NCBI RefSeq assembly: GCF_051106095.1
Contig: NC_135795.1
Span: 317,501 to 381,500, forward strand
Origin: Pogona vitticeps
Lineage: Eukaryota; Chordata; Lepidosauria; Squamata; Agamidae
Direction of reading: 5' to 3'
DNA: 64,000 bases
Position 1 is the first letter of the stretch. The number at the start of each line of letters is the position of its first letter. Positions 24,460 to 35,528 of this stretch are shown in pieces. Position numbers and translations under genes: made by a program. The notes beneath the pieces are model-generated. The model had not been told where the DNA came from. It saw only the letters and a program-made list of their open reading frames with translations, and searched no databases.

Positions 24460-27400
24460 GAGAGAGAGAGAGAGAGAGAGAGTCCCTTGTATATGTATTT
24501 GTCGGCCACGAGATGGCACTGCCACCCTTCGGCTCTGCAAGAACCACCTCTTTGCAGCTGCGGACTGGAAGCCTTCACCGTTCATTGCCCTCGCCGATTA
24601 ATTGACTTTAAACATGTCTTCCCCTTCTTAAAGCAGGCCTTCTGCCTTCTGCATAGAAGTCCACGGGGAAGGGAACAGGCAGGCTGGAAAAGGTAGCATC
24701 AAGAGGGAATCCCATTCTCTGCCAAGGACTTCCAAGGGGGGGGATACCCACTGCTGCAAAGGGAGGGGTCTCTCCCCCCCCAGGCCACCAGCCAGTTTGG
24801 GGACCGAAAACAGCCACATTTTTAATTAATTTAATTTCCAAACTAGTGTCGCTGCCCTCCTATAGAATCCCCAAACCAACATATATTTTTTTAAAAATGC
24901 ATTTCTTCCAGAACTTTTTTGCTGCTGCAGCAAATTTGAAAGACAAAAAACCCAACAGAGAAAGAAGAAAAACGCCTTGTTGGTTCACAAGGATTGGACG
25001 CCATCTGAAATAAATACAAAGGGGCCTGTTCCGTTCTACCCACCCGTCCACTTTCCGATTTCACAAAAGCCCCTGCCCCTCACAAACCCTGGGTCGCCTT
25101 TTACGACTGCTCAGATGGGACCCGTCCAGGCTTTGGGACAAACTGGATTTTCTCGAACACGCAAACCTGCTTTCTGCGGCACAGAGCGGGCAGGCGCCAG
25201 GCTGGGGGCAACCCAGGAGCGCCACAACCTTGACCGAAAGCAGCTCCACAGAAGAGGCCACAGCACAAAGGCGTCTGCTTGAGCGGGAGGCACCCCCCCC
25301 CCAGAGAAACAAACTTTCAAGGCACGTTTATCAACAACTGGACCATTGGCTACTTTTAACCCAGCATTTAATAAACAGGCCGCTTCTGTTTTGCAAAACG
25401 TAACCAAAGAAGGCAGACGAGGCTTTTGGGAAAGGCCCTCTCTGTTCAAAACCGTCGCCTGAAGGTGGTACAGAACGCGGAGCAGGGAGCACCTTTCCAA
25501 ATGCTTCTTTTTGGTTTATCCTACATAGGACAGAGTCCACCAGTTTTATCCAGGCTTGGGAAGCCCCCGTGGCAGCTGTGAGCCAACACAGATCACCATC
25601 CCAAGCTGCACATGGCTTTTTTTAAAAAAGTGTTAGCTTTGTGACTTTTTCCTACCATCTGTCAGAACTACAGTTCTGGACACCTCTGGCGACGAAGCTT
25701 TAACTGAAGCCCAGGAGCTAAAATATCAAGAGTTGCCAGAATTCATGTGCGGTCGGCTTTTGGATTTTCACAGCCAACCCAGTCACCAAAGGACAGGATG
25801 CTTCTCTAAACCAGCTGTGGGCACAACGGCCAAAGCCGAGCTACACAAATACCACCCAGCAGCTTTTTGCCGAACGTGATGTCAATCGTGCCGAATTCAA
25901 TGTGTTAATCTAGTTTTCGGGGGCCCTGTCGGGGGGGGGATGAAATGGATCCTACAGGCTTAGAGGAATGCAATATTTTAATCCAGGCTCTTGGAAAGAA
26001 GTCCACCACTGCAGAAGGGCAACTGCACTTTCTAAGATTCTTTGCTTCAAACATCCAAGACAGATTCTAAGAGACTGCAAGGCCTTTTCACAAGAGGCAA
26101 CACAAGAGACCTGGTTCCTTCCGGAATGGCTGAACGCCGGAGACCAGGAGACTGCGTTCCCTCGGGTCTTGCTCTGGGTCTGCACCATCCAGTCGCTTCT
26201 GATTTATGGCAATCCTGACAAGAGTTTTCAAGGTTTGTGAGAGGTTCAAGGAGAGGTACGATACTATTCACACACATTTACACACATCCTGTCAGTTTCC
26301 ATGGCGAAGCAGAGAACTGAACCTAGATTTCCCCAGGCTGTACCCACTACACCCTTCTGCCTCTCCTGGGCCTAATTGCAAGGGGAATAAAGGAGAGGGA
26401 GACCCAGCCTCCAAAACCAAGGGGCCCTTTGGTGAAATCTATGGCTACAAGCCAGGCTGTCCGTTGGGTGACTAACCAAAATAGGGTCTGTGGTAGCCGC
26501 TCGTTTTCTGCTTTCTCCCTGCCCTCCGGAGGGGGCATTTTAAAGAATATACAATACATAAACTTCCAAGATCTGTACCAGGACAGCTGCACATGAGGTC
26601 AGATCACAGGTTGGCCAGAGGAGCCCCAAAAGAGAGCCGCTTCAGGCGAACGGCACACCCCAGGGGCCCTCCAGAAGCTTCTGACGAACCCGGACCACCA
26701 TGGAGGAGAAAAGAGCAAGGCTGAGCCTCGGCCTCGACCCACGAGCGCTGGCGGGGGAAGCGTCAGCCCAGCAAGGGCCGCCCCGCTCAGGAGAGGGCCT
26801 GGGCCGAGGGCAGGGGGGTGCAGCTGCACCCAGGCCAGCAAAACCTCTTCCAAAACACCACAGGCAGAAGAAGCAGGGCCGAAACCCTCTCCCTCCCTCT
26901 CTCTCTCTCACACGCACACACACCCCAAACACAGGCACCCTGCCCCCATTTAAAGCAACTCCCCCCACCAGGCCGGATTCTGTGGGGGCTGGAACTTGTC
27001 ATACGCCAAAGCTTCAGCCCACCCTTGCCCCCACCTCCGCACCCTCCGCAGCTCAAGCAAGCTTTTGCACCATGTTATTAAAATTAATCCCCCAAGAATA
27101 CAGCCTCCCCAAACCAGACACTGTAATCTGGCCATGGAAGCCAAACGTCTGCAAAAGAAGCTACACGTACACAAACACATGCACATGCGCCCCAAATCCA
27201 CCATCAGCTGGGGGGGGGGTCTTATTCCCAAGGAAAGTCAGATTCAGCAGATCTTGGCCAGCCTCAGAGAGGAGGCCCTTGGCTTTCCCTGACTGCCCTC
27301 CGAGCCTCCCCAGACCGAGAAGGAAGGACAGGTGGCCGGACATCTGGATGGGAGCGTCAGGCAAGGCAATGAAAACACAGCGTGGCCAGGCGGCCAGCTG

Positions 27401-30400
27401 GCCCTTGGGGTGGGGAGGTGGTATTGGGGGTGTGTGTGTGGACGCCTTTGCAGTCCACAAGGCTGGTGTCTCCTCCATTCCAGAGATTAAAAATCGAGGA
27501 CATTGACGAGAAGGCTCTCCCTTCACTTTCTTATAAACTCTGGCTGCTGTTTTGACTTTAGTGCCCGTAGGTTTTAGTGGCAGCGCCGCCAACAGAAGCA
27601 AAAAAAGGGGGGGGGGGAAGCAGAGGAGAGAATTGTCCTTTTTCGGCTGTGGCAACTTGACCCATCACAGAGACCTCCCGGCTTGGAGGTTCAAGGCACA
27701 AGAACCACAGCAGGAGGTCCTCGAGGGAGGGGTTTGGGGTTCAGTGTCTTGTCTTCCGTGTGGAGACTGCATGACCAAACTCCGTCCTTGAGTTTCGTCA
27801 AAAGCCACCGAGGCAGCGGAGATGCTGAGCTGGGTTCCGAAACCATTCCCCAGACCGAGAAGGGCCAGTCAACAGAAACTCAGTCCTGACACGACGAGGC
27901 GATGCTTGACCTCTGGTTCACTGGTTCTGGGAGGCCGGCCATTCAACCTCTTCCTGACGGGGTCCCCAAAGGATCAGGTTTGGAACAAGGGGGCGGGGGG
28001 GGGGGGAGAAGATCCTGCTTTGCCACCAAAGGATCTCCTCCGTGGCACCAAACATCTTTCCTCGGCCGAGAGAGTCCGGCTTCAGAGAGCTGTCCTTGCT
28101 CTCCGTGTGCTGCCTCAGGCGGCAGGCGACCCATGCCCGGAATCCTCAAGTAATGCGCCATCAGTAAGATACGAAATCCTCAAGGGCTGCCCTCCCTCCC
28201 TCCATCCATCTGGGGCCCTCCTGGAAGGCTGTCCACGACCTGGTGGTGGTCGGGGTGGTTCAGCACAACGGCCCCTGGCATTCGCTAAGTGGAATTCGCC
28301 CCTGAGACCACCACGCTGGGCTGTCCTCTGAAGCAGCGGGCTAGCTTGCGTGCCTCTCCTGAACTCAAGGCCCAGTGTTGAGGCTCAGCTTGGAAGCCCC
28401 CCACAACTGAGGGGGGGGGTTCAGAGCAGCTGCAGGCAACCTTGTCGACACCACAACCCATCTACACACAAGGGGATCGGCAGAAAGCCTCCTCCGGCCG
28501 GGCGCCTCCCCCATTTCTGATGTGGTGAGTGGGGGTGACGGGGAAGGGCCTTTTTGATTACGTATGTTACTGACCACGCTGCCTTCCATCGCTGGATGAC
28601 GGTCCCCATCCACGCTCTGACACTTCGGAAAACCAAAGACGGCAGCAAGACAAGACAAGGTTCTTGCGGGATTTTTAATCACTTGCAGTTTTGTCCTCCA
28701 CTTGCATCCCTTTAACGAACTCTCCTCGTCTAATAGACATCTCCTCCAGGGGCTGTGATCCTTCAGAGTCCAGGACAGGGGACCGGAGGGCCCAGATCCT
28801 GCAGGAACACGACCAGCCCGTAGCTGCTTGTGCGTGTGAATGGACATGACGTAGGAATGAAGCACAACTGGGGGTCTGAGCACGCTCAGGGAGAACGAGA
28901 GTGCCGTGACCCACAAACGGTTGCAAGATCTCTCCGCCAGCCCCACTCCTGGGACGACCCCTCCCCCTGGCCTCCTGCCCCGTCAGAACATCTTCCAGCT
29001 ACGCCGGCGGCAGTGCACAGCCCCTGCCCCCCCCCCCGGTCTGGGGACCTCTGAAGAACAGGTCGCTCTTGCAGGCAGGCCACGGCACGCCACATCCGCT
29101 CTGGAAGGGAGACCCCAGCAGGTAGAACCACAGGCCTCAATGTAGGTCAGCAGAGGGGATTTGCAAGGACCGTGCGGAGATTTTCCAAGCCACCAGGCAA
29201 CCCAGATATTCCCTCTGGCTCTTTTGCTGAAAAAGACAAATCCCCCCTCCCCCGGAGCTTGGCAAAATCCCATCCTGCCCAACTGGGGCACCCCTTCCTT
29301 AGCTGGCAGGGGGCGTGGATCATCATCCAGCTGGGGGGCAAGAAGCCCCACAGCACCCCTCTGCTTCAGGGGGACGGGTGCCACCCAGTTACTTAGAGGA
29401 GGAGGAGGGGAAGGGTCTTGTGGCTGGAGTGGGAAGTCCTCTGGGCTGCCAGAGAAGCAAGATCTTTGGGGCAGGGAAAGGGGGCTGTTCTGCTCATGCA
29501 GAAAAACACGGAGCAGACAGAAGGGGCCAGCTGTGAAAACGGATCTGGCATGGCGCTCGCTCGGCGGACAAAGAGGTAGCAGTGCAGACGGGGCTGGGTT
29601 CGGATGTGCCACGGTTGATTTAGTTTTGATCTCCCTACAGGAGCACAACAACCGACAGACCAGCAAGAGGCAAAGAGATACAAAAGCTGGTGGGAAGCAG
29701 TGGGTGAAGCCAACGCTCGTTGGCCGTCAGTCCCCACCTGAGCCAAAGGCGTCACTTCTGTGCGCTAAGAAGGAGCGTCCAGCCCAGGAGCTGAACGGGG
29801 TCCCTTATACCAGCCAGGCAGCAGACCTCCTTCAGCCGCTGGCCCCCTTCCCCCTTTGCCCCCATGAAGCTAGCTAGCATCACCTGGGGCCCCCACAAGG
29901 CATCTCAAGCAAGTCGGGGTGTGTGTTTTTTTAAATCAATGTTATATCAGTGCTAAGCAGAGAAGGCAAACTGTGATCATTAATCTGGCAGATTCCAGAT
30001 ACAAAACAATAAGGACTTCAAAAGACCGCAAAGGGTTAGGAGGTCCCTGTCGTAGGTTGCTTCCCATTTTCAACAACTCTATGGACCAGTGACCTCCAGA
30101 AACTCCTGCCAGTAACCACCCAGCCCAGTCTTGGAAATGGGCAGCCGTGGCTTCCTTTATCAAATCCATCTACCCAACCTTAAGCCTTCCTCTTTTCCTG
30201 CAGCCTTCAACTTTTCCCAACAATATTATCTTTTCCGGCGAGTCCTGCCTTCTTGTTGAAAATCCTACCACGAAGGAAACTTATTTTAATGCACAGCAAG
30301 TTTTCAAAACCAAGTATCACAAAGTCAACAGAGAGAGCGAAGGCTAGACATGTAAGATGACAGACGTTTGTCCATTGTGCTAAACAAGAGGCTTCCGCCT

Positions 30401-33400
30401 CACCTTCACTTGCGCAATAACCTTTGTGCAAAACTACAGGCAAATTTGAGATCTTAATCTCCAGCATCCCATTTTCAGGTGTGTTGGCAACCAGGGGTCC
30501 CTCTCTCATCAGCCTTGATGTTCTGTGCCAAGAGCTGAGGTTGTAAGGCTAGGTATTCACCACACCTCTCGCGCACCCACTGGTCGGCCTATGCTTTCCA
30601 CACAGCCACAGAATGTACAAATGCGATGTGTTGTTCTTGCAAACCATTTGGATAAAAGCACGAATCCCAAAATAAAATCGCTTCAACCCCTAGTATCATT
30701 ACGTCCGAGGAAAGCACCATTTCCAGTTATTTCCAGAAAGGAAATGGGCGAGGATGGGGGGAGAGAGAGACCAGCAGGCAAAACCTCAGAAGCACTAAAG
30801 AGGCATCAGGCCAGTCAGAGGAGAAGCTTTGTGCAAGAGAGGCTATCTGACCTTCCCGCCCCCCCCCCCAGTGGTCAGCTAAGGCTCAGGTAAGGAGCTG
30901 AGCGTTGTCAAGTTGCTCCGGGCGCCAAGCAGCAAATCTGAGAGGAAAATGCCAGCAGCTGAGATAAGGAAGACCACGGCCACGCCAACTGGCCCACGCA
31001 AGCACCACTGGCCAGCGATGCCAAAGCTGCCCAATCACAAGGTCCACAAGGACGCCATGCATGGGAGGCACCAACACATACACAGCAACCTCGCCCTGGT
31101 GTCACTGTATCCCATCACAAACATGAAATCCAACTAGCCCAACGTGCAAGGGCGCCCCCTCCACTGTTCACCTCGCCCGCCTGTCTGGCCAGAGAATAGC
31201 TGCAGGAAAAGTGTCCAGATCTCTGGAAAAGGATTGCGAGGGTGGACCACACCCAGCGGCGCTCTACCTGAAAAGGTGGTTGTGACGGCCCGGAAACGGT
31301 TGGGCTGGCAGTGCGCTGAAGCCACAACGGGTGCAGCACAAAGGTCATCGGAGAGACAGGAAGGGAGGCGCAACAAGGAGGGCGAGAAAACCGAAGTCCA
31401 GGCTGGGAGGGAGGACGGAGCCAAGCGTTCGCTGCTGGAGATCCGAGCGGGCGATGAAGCTAAAAGCAAGATGCAGCAAGCCGAGAGCGTGGCAGTGGTG
31501 GTGGTGGCATAGCCCGGTTGAGTCCTGAAACTTTCCCTTTCATCTTCCTTAACAGGGCTTTTTAACTACTTTGATGTCTGAGCTCTACTTTGACCGCATG
31601 AAATCCCCCCCCCCCCCGCTTTCCAAAAGGACGCTCAAGTCAACCAAAACATGCTTAGCCATGCTTTCTAGAAATGGCAGAGATGCTGGAGAGTGGGGGC
31701 TTCCTCAGCAGGAGAGTTTTGGGGCCCTGCTCCATGAGTAGCCGCCTCAGACAGAACCGCCCTCCTCCTGACAGGCCCCTTCCCGAGGGAAAGAAAAGGG
31801 AATCCAGGACACGCAAGCCGCTGCCTAGCAGGGCGAGGCACAGAGGAAACAAACAAAGGCCTTCTGGGGCTCAGGGCTCAAGCGAGGAGGAGAAAGCATC
31901 TTCTGCCAGAGCAGAACCACCCTCTTCCCGGAATAAACCCCATTACCTCTCTGTAGCCGAGAACCGGGACTGGAATCAGGCCATGTGGATTCCAGGCAAG
32001 GCCGACTTCCTCCAGGCCTGGTGAGCCGCCTGCACGTCGGGGGGTAAGGGCGGGCAGCAGAAGGGCTTCGGCCACCCACACACCTCACACACCGCAGGGG
32101 AGCCTTGGGGGTCAGACAGCCACAAGCGTAAGGAGGGAGCCCTGGCCAGCCCATGGCCCCCACCGTGTGTGTCCCTCAGGACTGAGTTGCTTGCCAAGGG
32201 GAACCCCGGAAGCTTCCTCAACCCCAGTCAAGGGGTCCTCCGCCCTGTCCAGCCCCCCTCGGCTGGGACTGGCAGCCCTTCTCTGGGGGATCCCCAACAT
32301 CCAGGGATCTCGCTCGGGGTGGTTTGCCCTGTTTGCTCTGTCATGGGCCAAGGGTCAGGAGCTGAGCTTTCTGAACGGCAAAAACAGATGTGTGTATGCG
32401 TGTGTGTGTACGATCATCTTGACACCTGGAGACAGACAGAAGAGCAGGGTGTTTACTGACTGGGCTGCCATACCTGCCCCAAAGCAGCTCAAACTCTTTT
32501 GTGGCACTTCATCCAAACCAGCTGGCATCTGGTTATCTTCCTTCTCCCTCCGCCCCCAGGCAGGGCAACGAACCAGGAGGGAGCAGAATGGTCTGCCACT
32601 TGGCAAAGGCTCCCAAACGGAGAACCCAGGTGAAGGGGTGGCACCCAAGCTCATCTTAAAACCGTCGACCCCTGGGGCATCCGAAGGACCCCTCCTGCTG
32701 CCATAATGATCAAGATGTACACTCAGGGCCGGGCAGAAGGTCAAGTCCTTCTACTATAGGAGGGGCTGCATTTAAGGAATCTGCCCCCCCAAAAAAAAAC
32801 CCCACCTAAAAAGGATTAAAGGCAGGATGATGGAATTTCCACTGGAAGAGGAACTCTGCCTGCAGGACGCTAAGCGTTCCCTTGCATCCTATGGACCAGG
32901 AGAAAGTATAAAATTGTGCATACTATCTTTTCCATCACACTGATGCACGTGAATCATCATCATTCCAGAAGACTAAAGGTGTAAAGTGCACATTGGCTCT
33001 GACAAATATAGGGCAGCAGGAACCGAAGCCTCCTGCCTCCAGCTGAGAATGCCAGGAAAGTGTTTAGCTCGGCAGAATCCAGCTGACCGAAATTGCTGAC
33101 AAAGCGAGGTTGAAGCCATCGTGCTTTGCAAAAAGGCCCCACCGGGTCCTTCCTTCCGAGCAGCCAGAGCCGAAGGCGCCCCTGTTCCAAAGCCACCCTC
33201 AACCCAGGAAGCAGCCCTCGGGTCTCCAGACAGACCTGCCCGCTGGCAAGAAGGTGCGCCGGCACAGGCTGCGCCCGACCCCCGCTGCAAACCCACCTGG
33301 CTACATGAAAGCCCGAAGCCCACGCTGGCCTTTGCGAAGGGCAGGAGCGATGGGACAGCAGAGCCGAAGAAGCCAAGCTCGCTCCCCCAAAGAGGGCTGG

Positions 33401-35528
33401 GCGGCCGAGCCTCCCACATACACGATCGGAAGCCACATTTCAATCTGCTCCCAGGACTGGGGTGTCGGCAGTGCTGACTCCCCAGGAGCAGACGGTCTGC
33501 ATTCAGAATCTCTGCCGTGTCACCGCCCAGAGGCCCACGTTTCGCTTCAAACGGAGTCCGTGGGAGCAGAGGAACCGGGAGGCGGGCCCCGTCCCCCAGA
33601 AAACACTCCAGAGCTAAGCAGCCCAGATCCGACCCGTATACAGCTTTGCAGGACCAGGCCTCTGGGTGAGATGCAGGGGACTGTGCTGTGCGGGCTGCTA
33701 AAGGGGATGATGGGATCACAAGTTTTGGAAGATGTTCTGTAGGGGAGCCCTAAGAACGAGGGGACCAAGCAGCAGAGAGGCCGGTCAAAAGGTTCACAGT
33801 CAGTCTGGGTGGGGGGTTTGCTGCCTGTTTGTTTGTTTTGGGATTTTGTTGTTGTTGTTGTTGTTTCAGGTGGCCTGCATAGGGTCCGACTTCAGTCAGG
33901 GTCCCAGCTCCCTAAGAAGGGCCAGCCTCCTCCCAGGGGGGTTGGGGGAACCTCAGGTCCAGCCCCGAAAAGGCTGCCCAAAGGCTGCCCCGAGAAGGAG
34001 CCAGGGCTGTCTTGCCAGAGTAAGGCCCCGCGCGCTCCGGGTCGGAGCTCCTGGCTTGTCCTCCGTTCCGCCTGACGAGAACTCTGTGCCTCCGCAAACC
34101 TTACACACACTTCAATGTCAACAGAAGCTAATCCGGTGGGTGACTGGCTTCGGCAGCGCTGGGGCCACAAAGAGCCAAACCCCTGGTGGTCCCTTCCTCT
34201 CCCGGCCACCACCCGGGGAAGCCTCCTGCCCCAAGCTGGCTCAGGGGCCCCTCCGGCTCTCTGGAGGGCTCCCTGCCCCCCCCCTTTGCCACTTCCCAAG
34301 CAGGCCCTGCTTCCCCAACCGGGTCCAAAGGCGCTGCTAACAAGCCCCCCCCCAACCTCCCCCCCCCAAGCCTAGCAGGTCAGGCGAGTTCAATGGAAGC
34401 AACCTTGGTCGGGCTGGTCAGGATCCGGTCTGGGCAGGGGAGCAACCCCCACTTTCGGCCTTCGCCGCCCCCCCCCCCCCGGGAAGGCAGGGGCCGGAAG
34501 CGCCTCAGGCCGGGCGAAGAAAGCATCCTCGCCCTGTCCCTTGTCGGGGGGGAGGGGGGACGTCTCGGGCCCCCAACCCAGGGCCAGGCTTTGGGGGGGG
34601 CCCGGCTGGAGGGAGGGATGGGGGGGATCGGGGCGCCGGGGGGGGGCTGCTGCTCACCTTGAAGTCGCGGCTGTGCTGCGGGGTGTACTCGAGGGTCCAG
34701 AGGGCCCGCACCAGGTGCGCCAGCTGCTCCGTCACCTCGCCGCCGCCCCCGCCGCCGCAGGAGGAGGAGGAGGACGAGGCGGGCTCCCGCTCGGGCTCCC
34801 CGGGATCGGGATCGGCCCCGACGGCGGCGGCGGGGGCGGCGGCGGCGCTGCTGGCCCTGCGGCTCCCGTCCCTCCCGGCGCCGTCGCGGTACTGCTCGAG
34901 GGCCAGGAACTCGGCGAAGAGCTCGGTGTTGCTCAGGCACTGCAGGACGGCGTTCATGAAGCACGTGTTCCCGTGGTTGCGCAGCCCGGCCACCCCGGGC
35001 ACCCCGAACGGGGACGGCGACGGCGAGGACGAGGAGGGCGGCGGCGGGGCGGGCGGCGGCGGAGGCTGGGGGGCCGGAGGAGGAGGAGGCTGCGGGGCCG
35101 GGGCCGGCGGGGAGGGCGAGGGCGGCGGCTCGGGCTCCGGTTCCGGGCTGGCCTGGAAGCAGCGCCCCAGAACGGCGGCCGGGGCGGCGGGGGCGGCGGC
35201 GGCGGGCGGGGGTCCCGGGCCGTGCTCGTGGCCCAGGTGCGAGAGGGTCGAGAGGGTCTTGAGGACGCGGCTCATGAAGCCCCCCAGCGAGCGCGGAGGG
35301 CCCCCCGACCCGGAGCCCCCGCCCGCCGCCGCCGCCGCCCCGCCGCCGCCCCCCCCGGCCGCGGAAGAGGAGCCGCTTGCTGAAGGAGCGCTTCTCCTTG
35401 GCCGGGGGCGGCGGAGGCGGACCCCCCTTCCCCGCCAGCAGCACCCCCTCCGCCCCGGCCCCGGCCCCGGTCCCCGCAGGGAGGGCGGACGGGGACCGGG
35501 ACGGAGCGGCGCCCACCCGGCCCGACAT
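13452..35528 (-). CDS. USP31: USP31, ubiquitin-specific protease 31 (16 coding exons)
   Basis: Cysteine protease of the USP family (C19) that removes ubiquitin from proteins; the human protein has been linked to NF-kappaB control. Exons on the minus strand: 35528-34658, 23684-23547, 23165-23077, 22182-22090, 21221-21086, 20675-20531, 20144-19958, 19623-19512, 19104-19010, 18627-18550, 18232-18103, 17732-17613, 17161-16936, 15865-15707, 15448-15296, 14992-13452. All junctions are GT-AG and in phase. Catalytic residues: Cys189 in GLRNHGNTCFMN, His804 in GGHYT, and probably Asp821 in WYCFDDS, 17 residues after the His as in USP7. Zinc-ribbon pairs are CPHC at 371-374 and 700-703. A Ser-rich tail of about 510 residues ends in SSKSQ. 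About 1423 aa against roughly 1350 in human; the extra length is mostly low-complexity N-terminus. The coding sum is 4273 bases, one more than a multiple of three, because exon 1 changes frame between KEKRSFSKRL and MSRVLKTLS. The tail and core match USP31, not its paralogue USP43. Confidence 0.96.
15296..15448 (-). CDS. USP31: USP31 exon 15
   Basis: 153 bases encoding STSSSLCEHWVSRLPGSKQP and a Ser-rich stretch, SRRTSLASLSESVEMMGERS, ending SEDDG in phase 1. This begins the non-catalytic tail. Confidence 0.93.
15707..15865 (-). CDS. USP31: USP31 exon 14 (catalytic Asp)
   Basis: 159 bases encoding AYCKNSIDGLWYCFDDSSVQ through SWSANSSVAG. It holds probable catalytic Asp821 and the core-closing block CKQTAYILFYQRR. 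The protease domain ends here. Confidence 0.95.
16490..16665 (-). mobile_element. AT-rich insertion in USP31 intron 13, unclassified
   Basis: About 175 bases of strongly AT-rich sequence inside very GC-rich intron. On the minus strand it ends in an A-rich tail (plus strand TTTTTTTTAATTTTTTAAAT), so it looks like a retroposed element inserted in the sense of USP31. Body phrases such as CCATCACCTTCACGACTAGC are not assigned to a family. Confidence 0.45.
16936..17161 (-). CDS. USP31: USP31 exon 13 (catalytic His)
   Basis: 226 bases encoding EGDRRVKLQNMVKFP through DLYAVCNHHGTMQGGHYT. The GGHYT end carries catalytic His804. Identical to human over long stretches, including VKRSQSSWSLPSHWSPWRRP. 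Confidence 0.96.
17613..17732 (-). CDS. USP31: USP31 exon 12 (second zinc-ribbon CPHC)
   Basis: 40 codons, LAPDDAWRCPHCKQLQQGSI then TLSLWTLPDVLIVHLKRFRQ. It supplies the second CxxC pair (700/703) and the conserved USP strand LPDVLIVHLKRF. It uses a TAG acceptor. Confidence 0.95.
18022..18075 (+). repeat. (AC)27 microsatellite in USP31 intron 11
   Basis: Uninterrupted. On the USP31 strand it is (GT)n and starts about 27 bases after the exon 11 donor. Confidence 0.95.
18103..18232 (-). CDS. USP31: USP31 exon 11
   Basis: 130 bases encoding LFISAEEEYIPDAESVRQQR and ELHHQPQTCTLSQCFQLYTK; ends after EEQ in phase 0. A (GT)n tract on the transcribed strand begins about 27 bases after its donor. 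Confidence 0.95.
18550..18627 (-). CDS. USP31: USP31 exon 10
   Basis: 78 bases encoding ALKSCGQGGAPHVKLVVEWD and RETKD, ending two bases into a Tyr codon. Found by splicing, since no long open frame marks it; both splice sites and the human alignment support it. Confidence 0.92.
19010..19104 (-). CDS. USP31: USP31 exon 9
   Basis: 95 bases encoding VCPFSLRVVSAVGITYLLPQ then EERPLCHLMVE; nearly identical to the human protein. Part of the insert within the catalytic domain. Confidence 0.95.
19297..19324 (+). repeat. (AC)n microsatellite in USP31 intron 8
   Basis: About 13 AC units, then AGAC variants. Confidence 0.9.
19512..19623 (-). CDS. USP31: USP31 exon 8
   Basis: 112 bases encoding FGQPFVLHVEKTIPWDLLQK and EILEKMQYFLRPSACIQ (to residue 590); phase 0 at its end. 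Confidence 0.95.
19958..20144 (-). CDS. USP31: USP31 exon 7
   Basis: 187 bases encoding GIHVNSNLNHLKYGLDHHW, a variable Ser/Ala stretch, and LVVLVCNRACTGQQGKR. The variable middle and conserved end agree with the human exon. Confidence 0.94.
20531..20675 (-). CDS. USP31: USP31 exon 6
   Basis: 145 bases encoding IVLTEMYYDGFHRSF, an acidic stretch, then FETPEIFHPEGILSQR; ends in phase 1. A (TC)n tract just upstream on the coding strand forms the polypyrimidine tract of its acceptor. Confidence 0.94.
21086..21221 (-). CDS. USP31: USP31 exon 5
   Basis: 136 bases encoding PLYVTVVYRGKCSHCMRIGV through ETKIPTKQ (residues 397-442). It starts the insert that USP31 and USP43 carry inside the catalytic domain. 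An extra CSHC pair at 409-412 is shared with human. Confidence 0.94.
22090..22182 (-). CDS. USP31: USP31 exon 4 (first zinc-ribbon CPHC)
   Basis: 93 bases encoding SSLTCPHCQKQSNTFDPF and CISLPIPLPHT. The CxxC pair at residues 371/374 should join the second pair (700/703) in the four-cysteine ribbon of the USP fingers subdomain. Confidence 0.95.
23077..23165 (-). CDS. USP31: USP31 exon 3
   Basis: 89 bases encoding PPLEEDNLIEGAVFSINS then TFVQELFQAQY, ending two bases into an Arg codon. The first half differs from the human exon; the FVQELFQAQYR end is conserved and leads into the zinc ribbon. Confidence 0.93.
23547..23684 (-). CDS. USP31: USP31 exon 2 (QHDAQEFLLWLLD)
   Basis: 46 codons, phase 0 at both ends, residues 291-336. 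It carries the conserved USP block SIVSKNAMQYRG then SSQHDAQEFLLWLLDRVHED, the second diagnostic motif of the catalytic core. It is separated from exon 1 by the only large intron. Confidence 0.95.
24420..24482 (+). repeat. (CA)n(GA)n compound microsatellite in USP31 intron 1
   Basis: CA units to about 24458, then GA units to 24482. Confidence 0.93.
26170..26366 (-). mobile_element. tRNA-headed SINE with BovB-like tail (Sauria type)
   Basis: On the plus strand the left part has CCAGTCGCTTCTGATTTATG GCAATCC, the reverse of the RTE/BovB-derived SINE tail; the right part has GAACTGAACCTAGATTTCCC and CTACACCC, the reverse of a tRNA-like B box and A box. So the element reads leftwards. Diverged; old. 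Confidence 0.6.
30046..30238 (-). mobile_element. BovB-type fragment in USP31 intron 1
   Basis: Contains TATGGACCAGTGACCTCCAG, GCCGTGGCTTCCTTTATC, CTTCCTCTTTTCCTGCAGCC and CAACAATATTATCTTTTCC, the reverse of the squamate BovB 3' region. More diverged than the fragment at 2992. Confidence 0.6.
34658..35528 (-). CDS. USP31: USP31 exon 1 (start codon, Cys box)
   Basis: The ATG at 35526-35528 opens MSGRVGAAP, followed by KEKRSFSKRL as in the human N-terminus. The second half (RSLGGFMSRVLKTLSTLSHL, then a Pro/Ala/Ser-rich run, GLRNHGNTCFMN, and EVTEQLAHLVRALWTLEY) lies in another frame, so the exon carries one extra base or lacks two. A run of eight C at 35349-35356, between the two parts, is the obvious suspect. 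If the break is real, the ATG at 35273-35275 could start a shorter enzyme that keeps the whole catalytic domain. The exon ends with a complete Lys codon before GTGAGC. Confidence 0.93.

Larger units (their letters stand above)
23685..34657 (-). other. USP31 intron 1 (about 11 kb)
   Basis: The only long intron of USP31. It contains a tRNA-headed SINE (26170-26366), a BovB-type fragment (30046-30238), a (CA)n(GA)n tract (24420-24482) and several AT-rich stretches (24800-25060, 25540-26000, 29930-30040). The ORFs across it, including a 268-codon frame at 26700 on the plus strand, have no recognisable domain and low-complexity composition; I support no gene inside. Confidence 0.85.

Noticed and set aside
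26700-27506. 268-codon plus-strand frame with ATG in USP31 intron 1
   Set aside because: No domain or homologue recognised, composition changes across microsatellite sequence, and it is inside an intron on the opposite strand.
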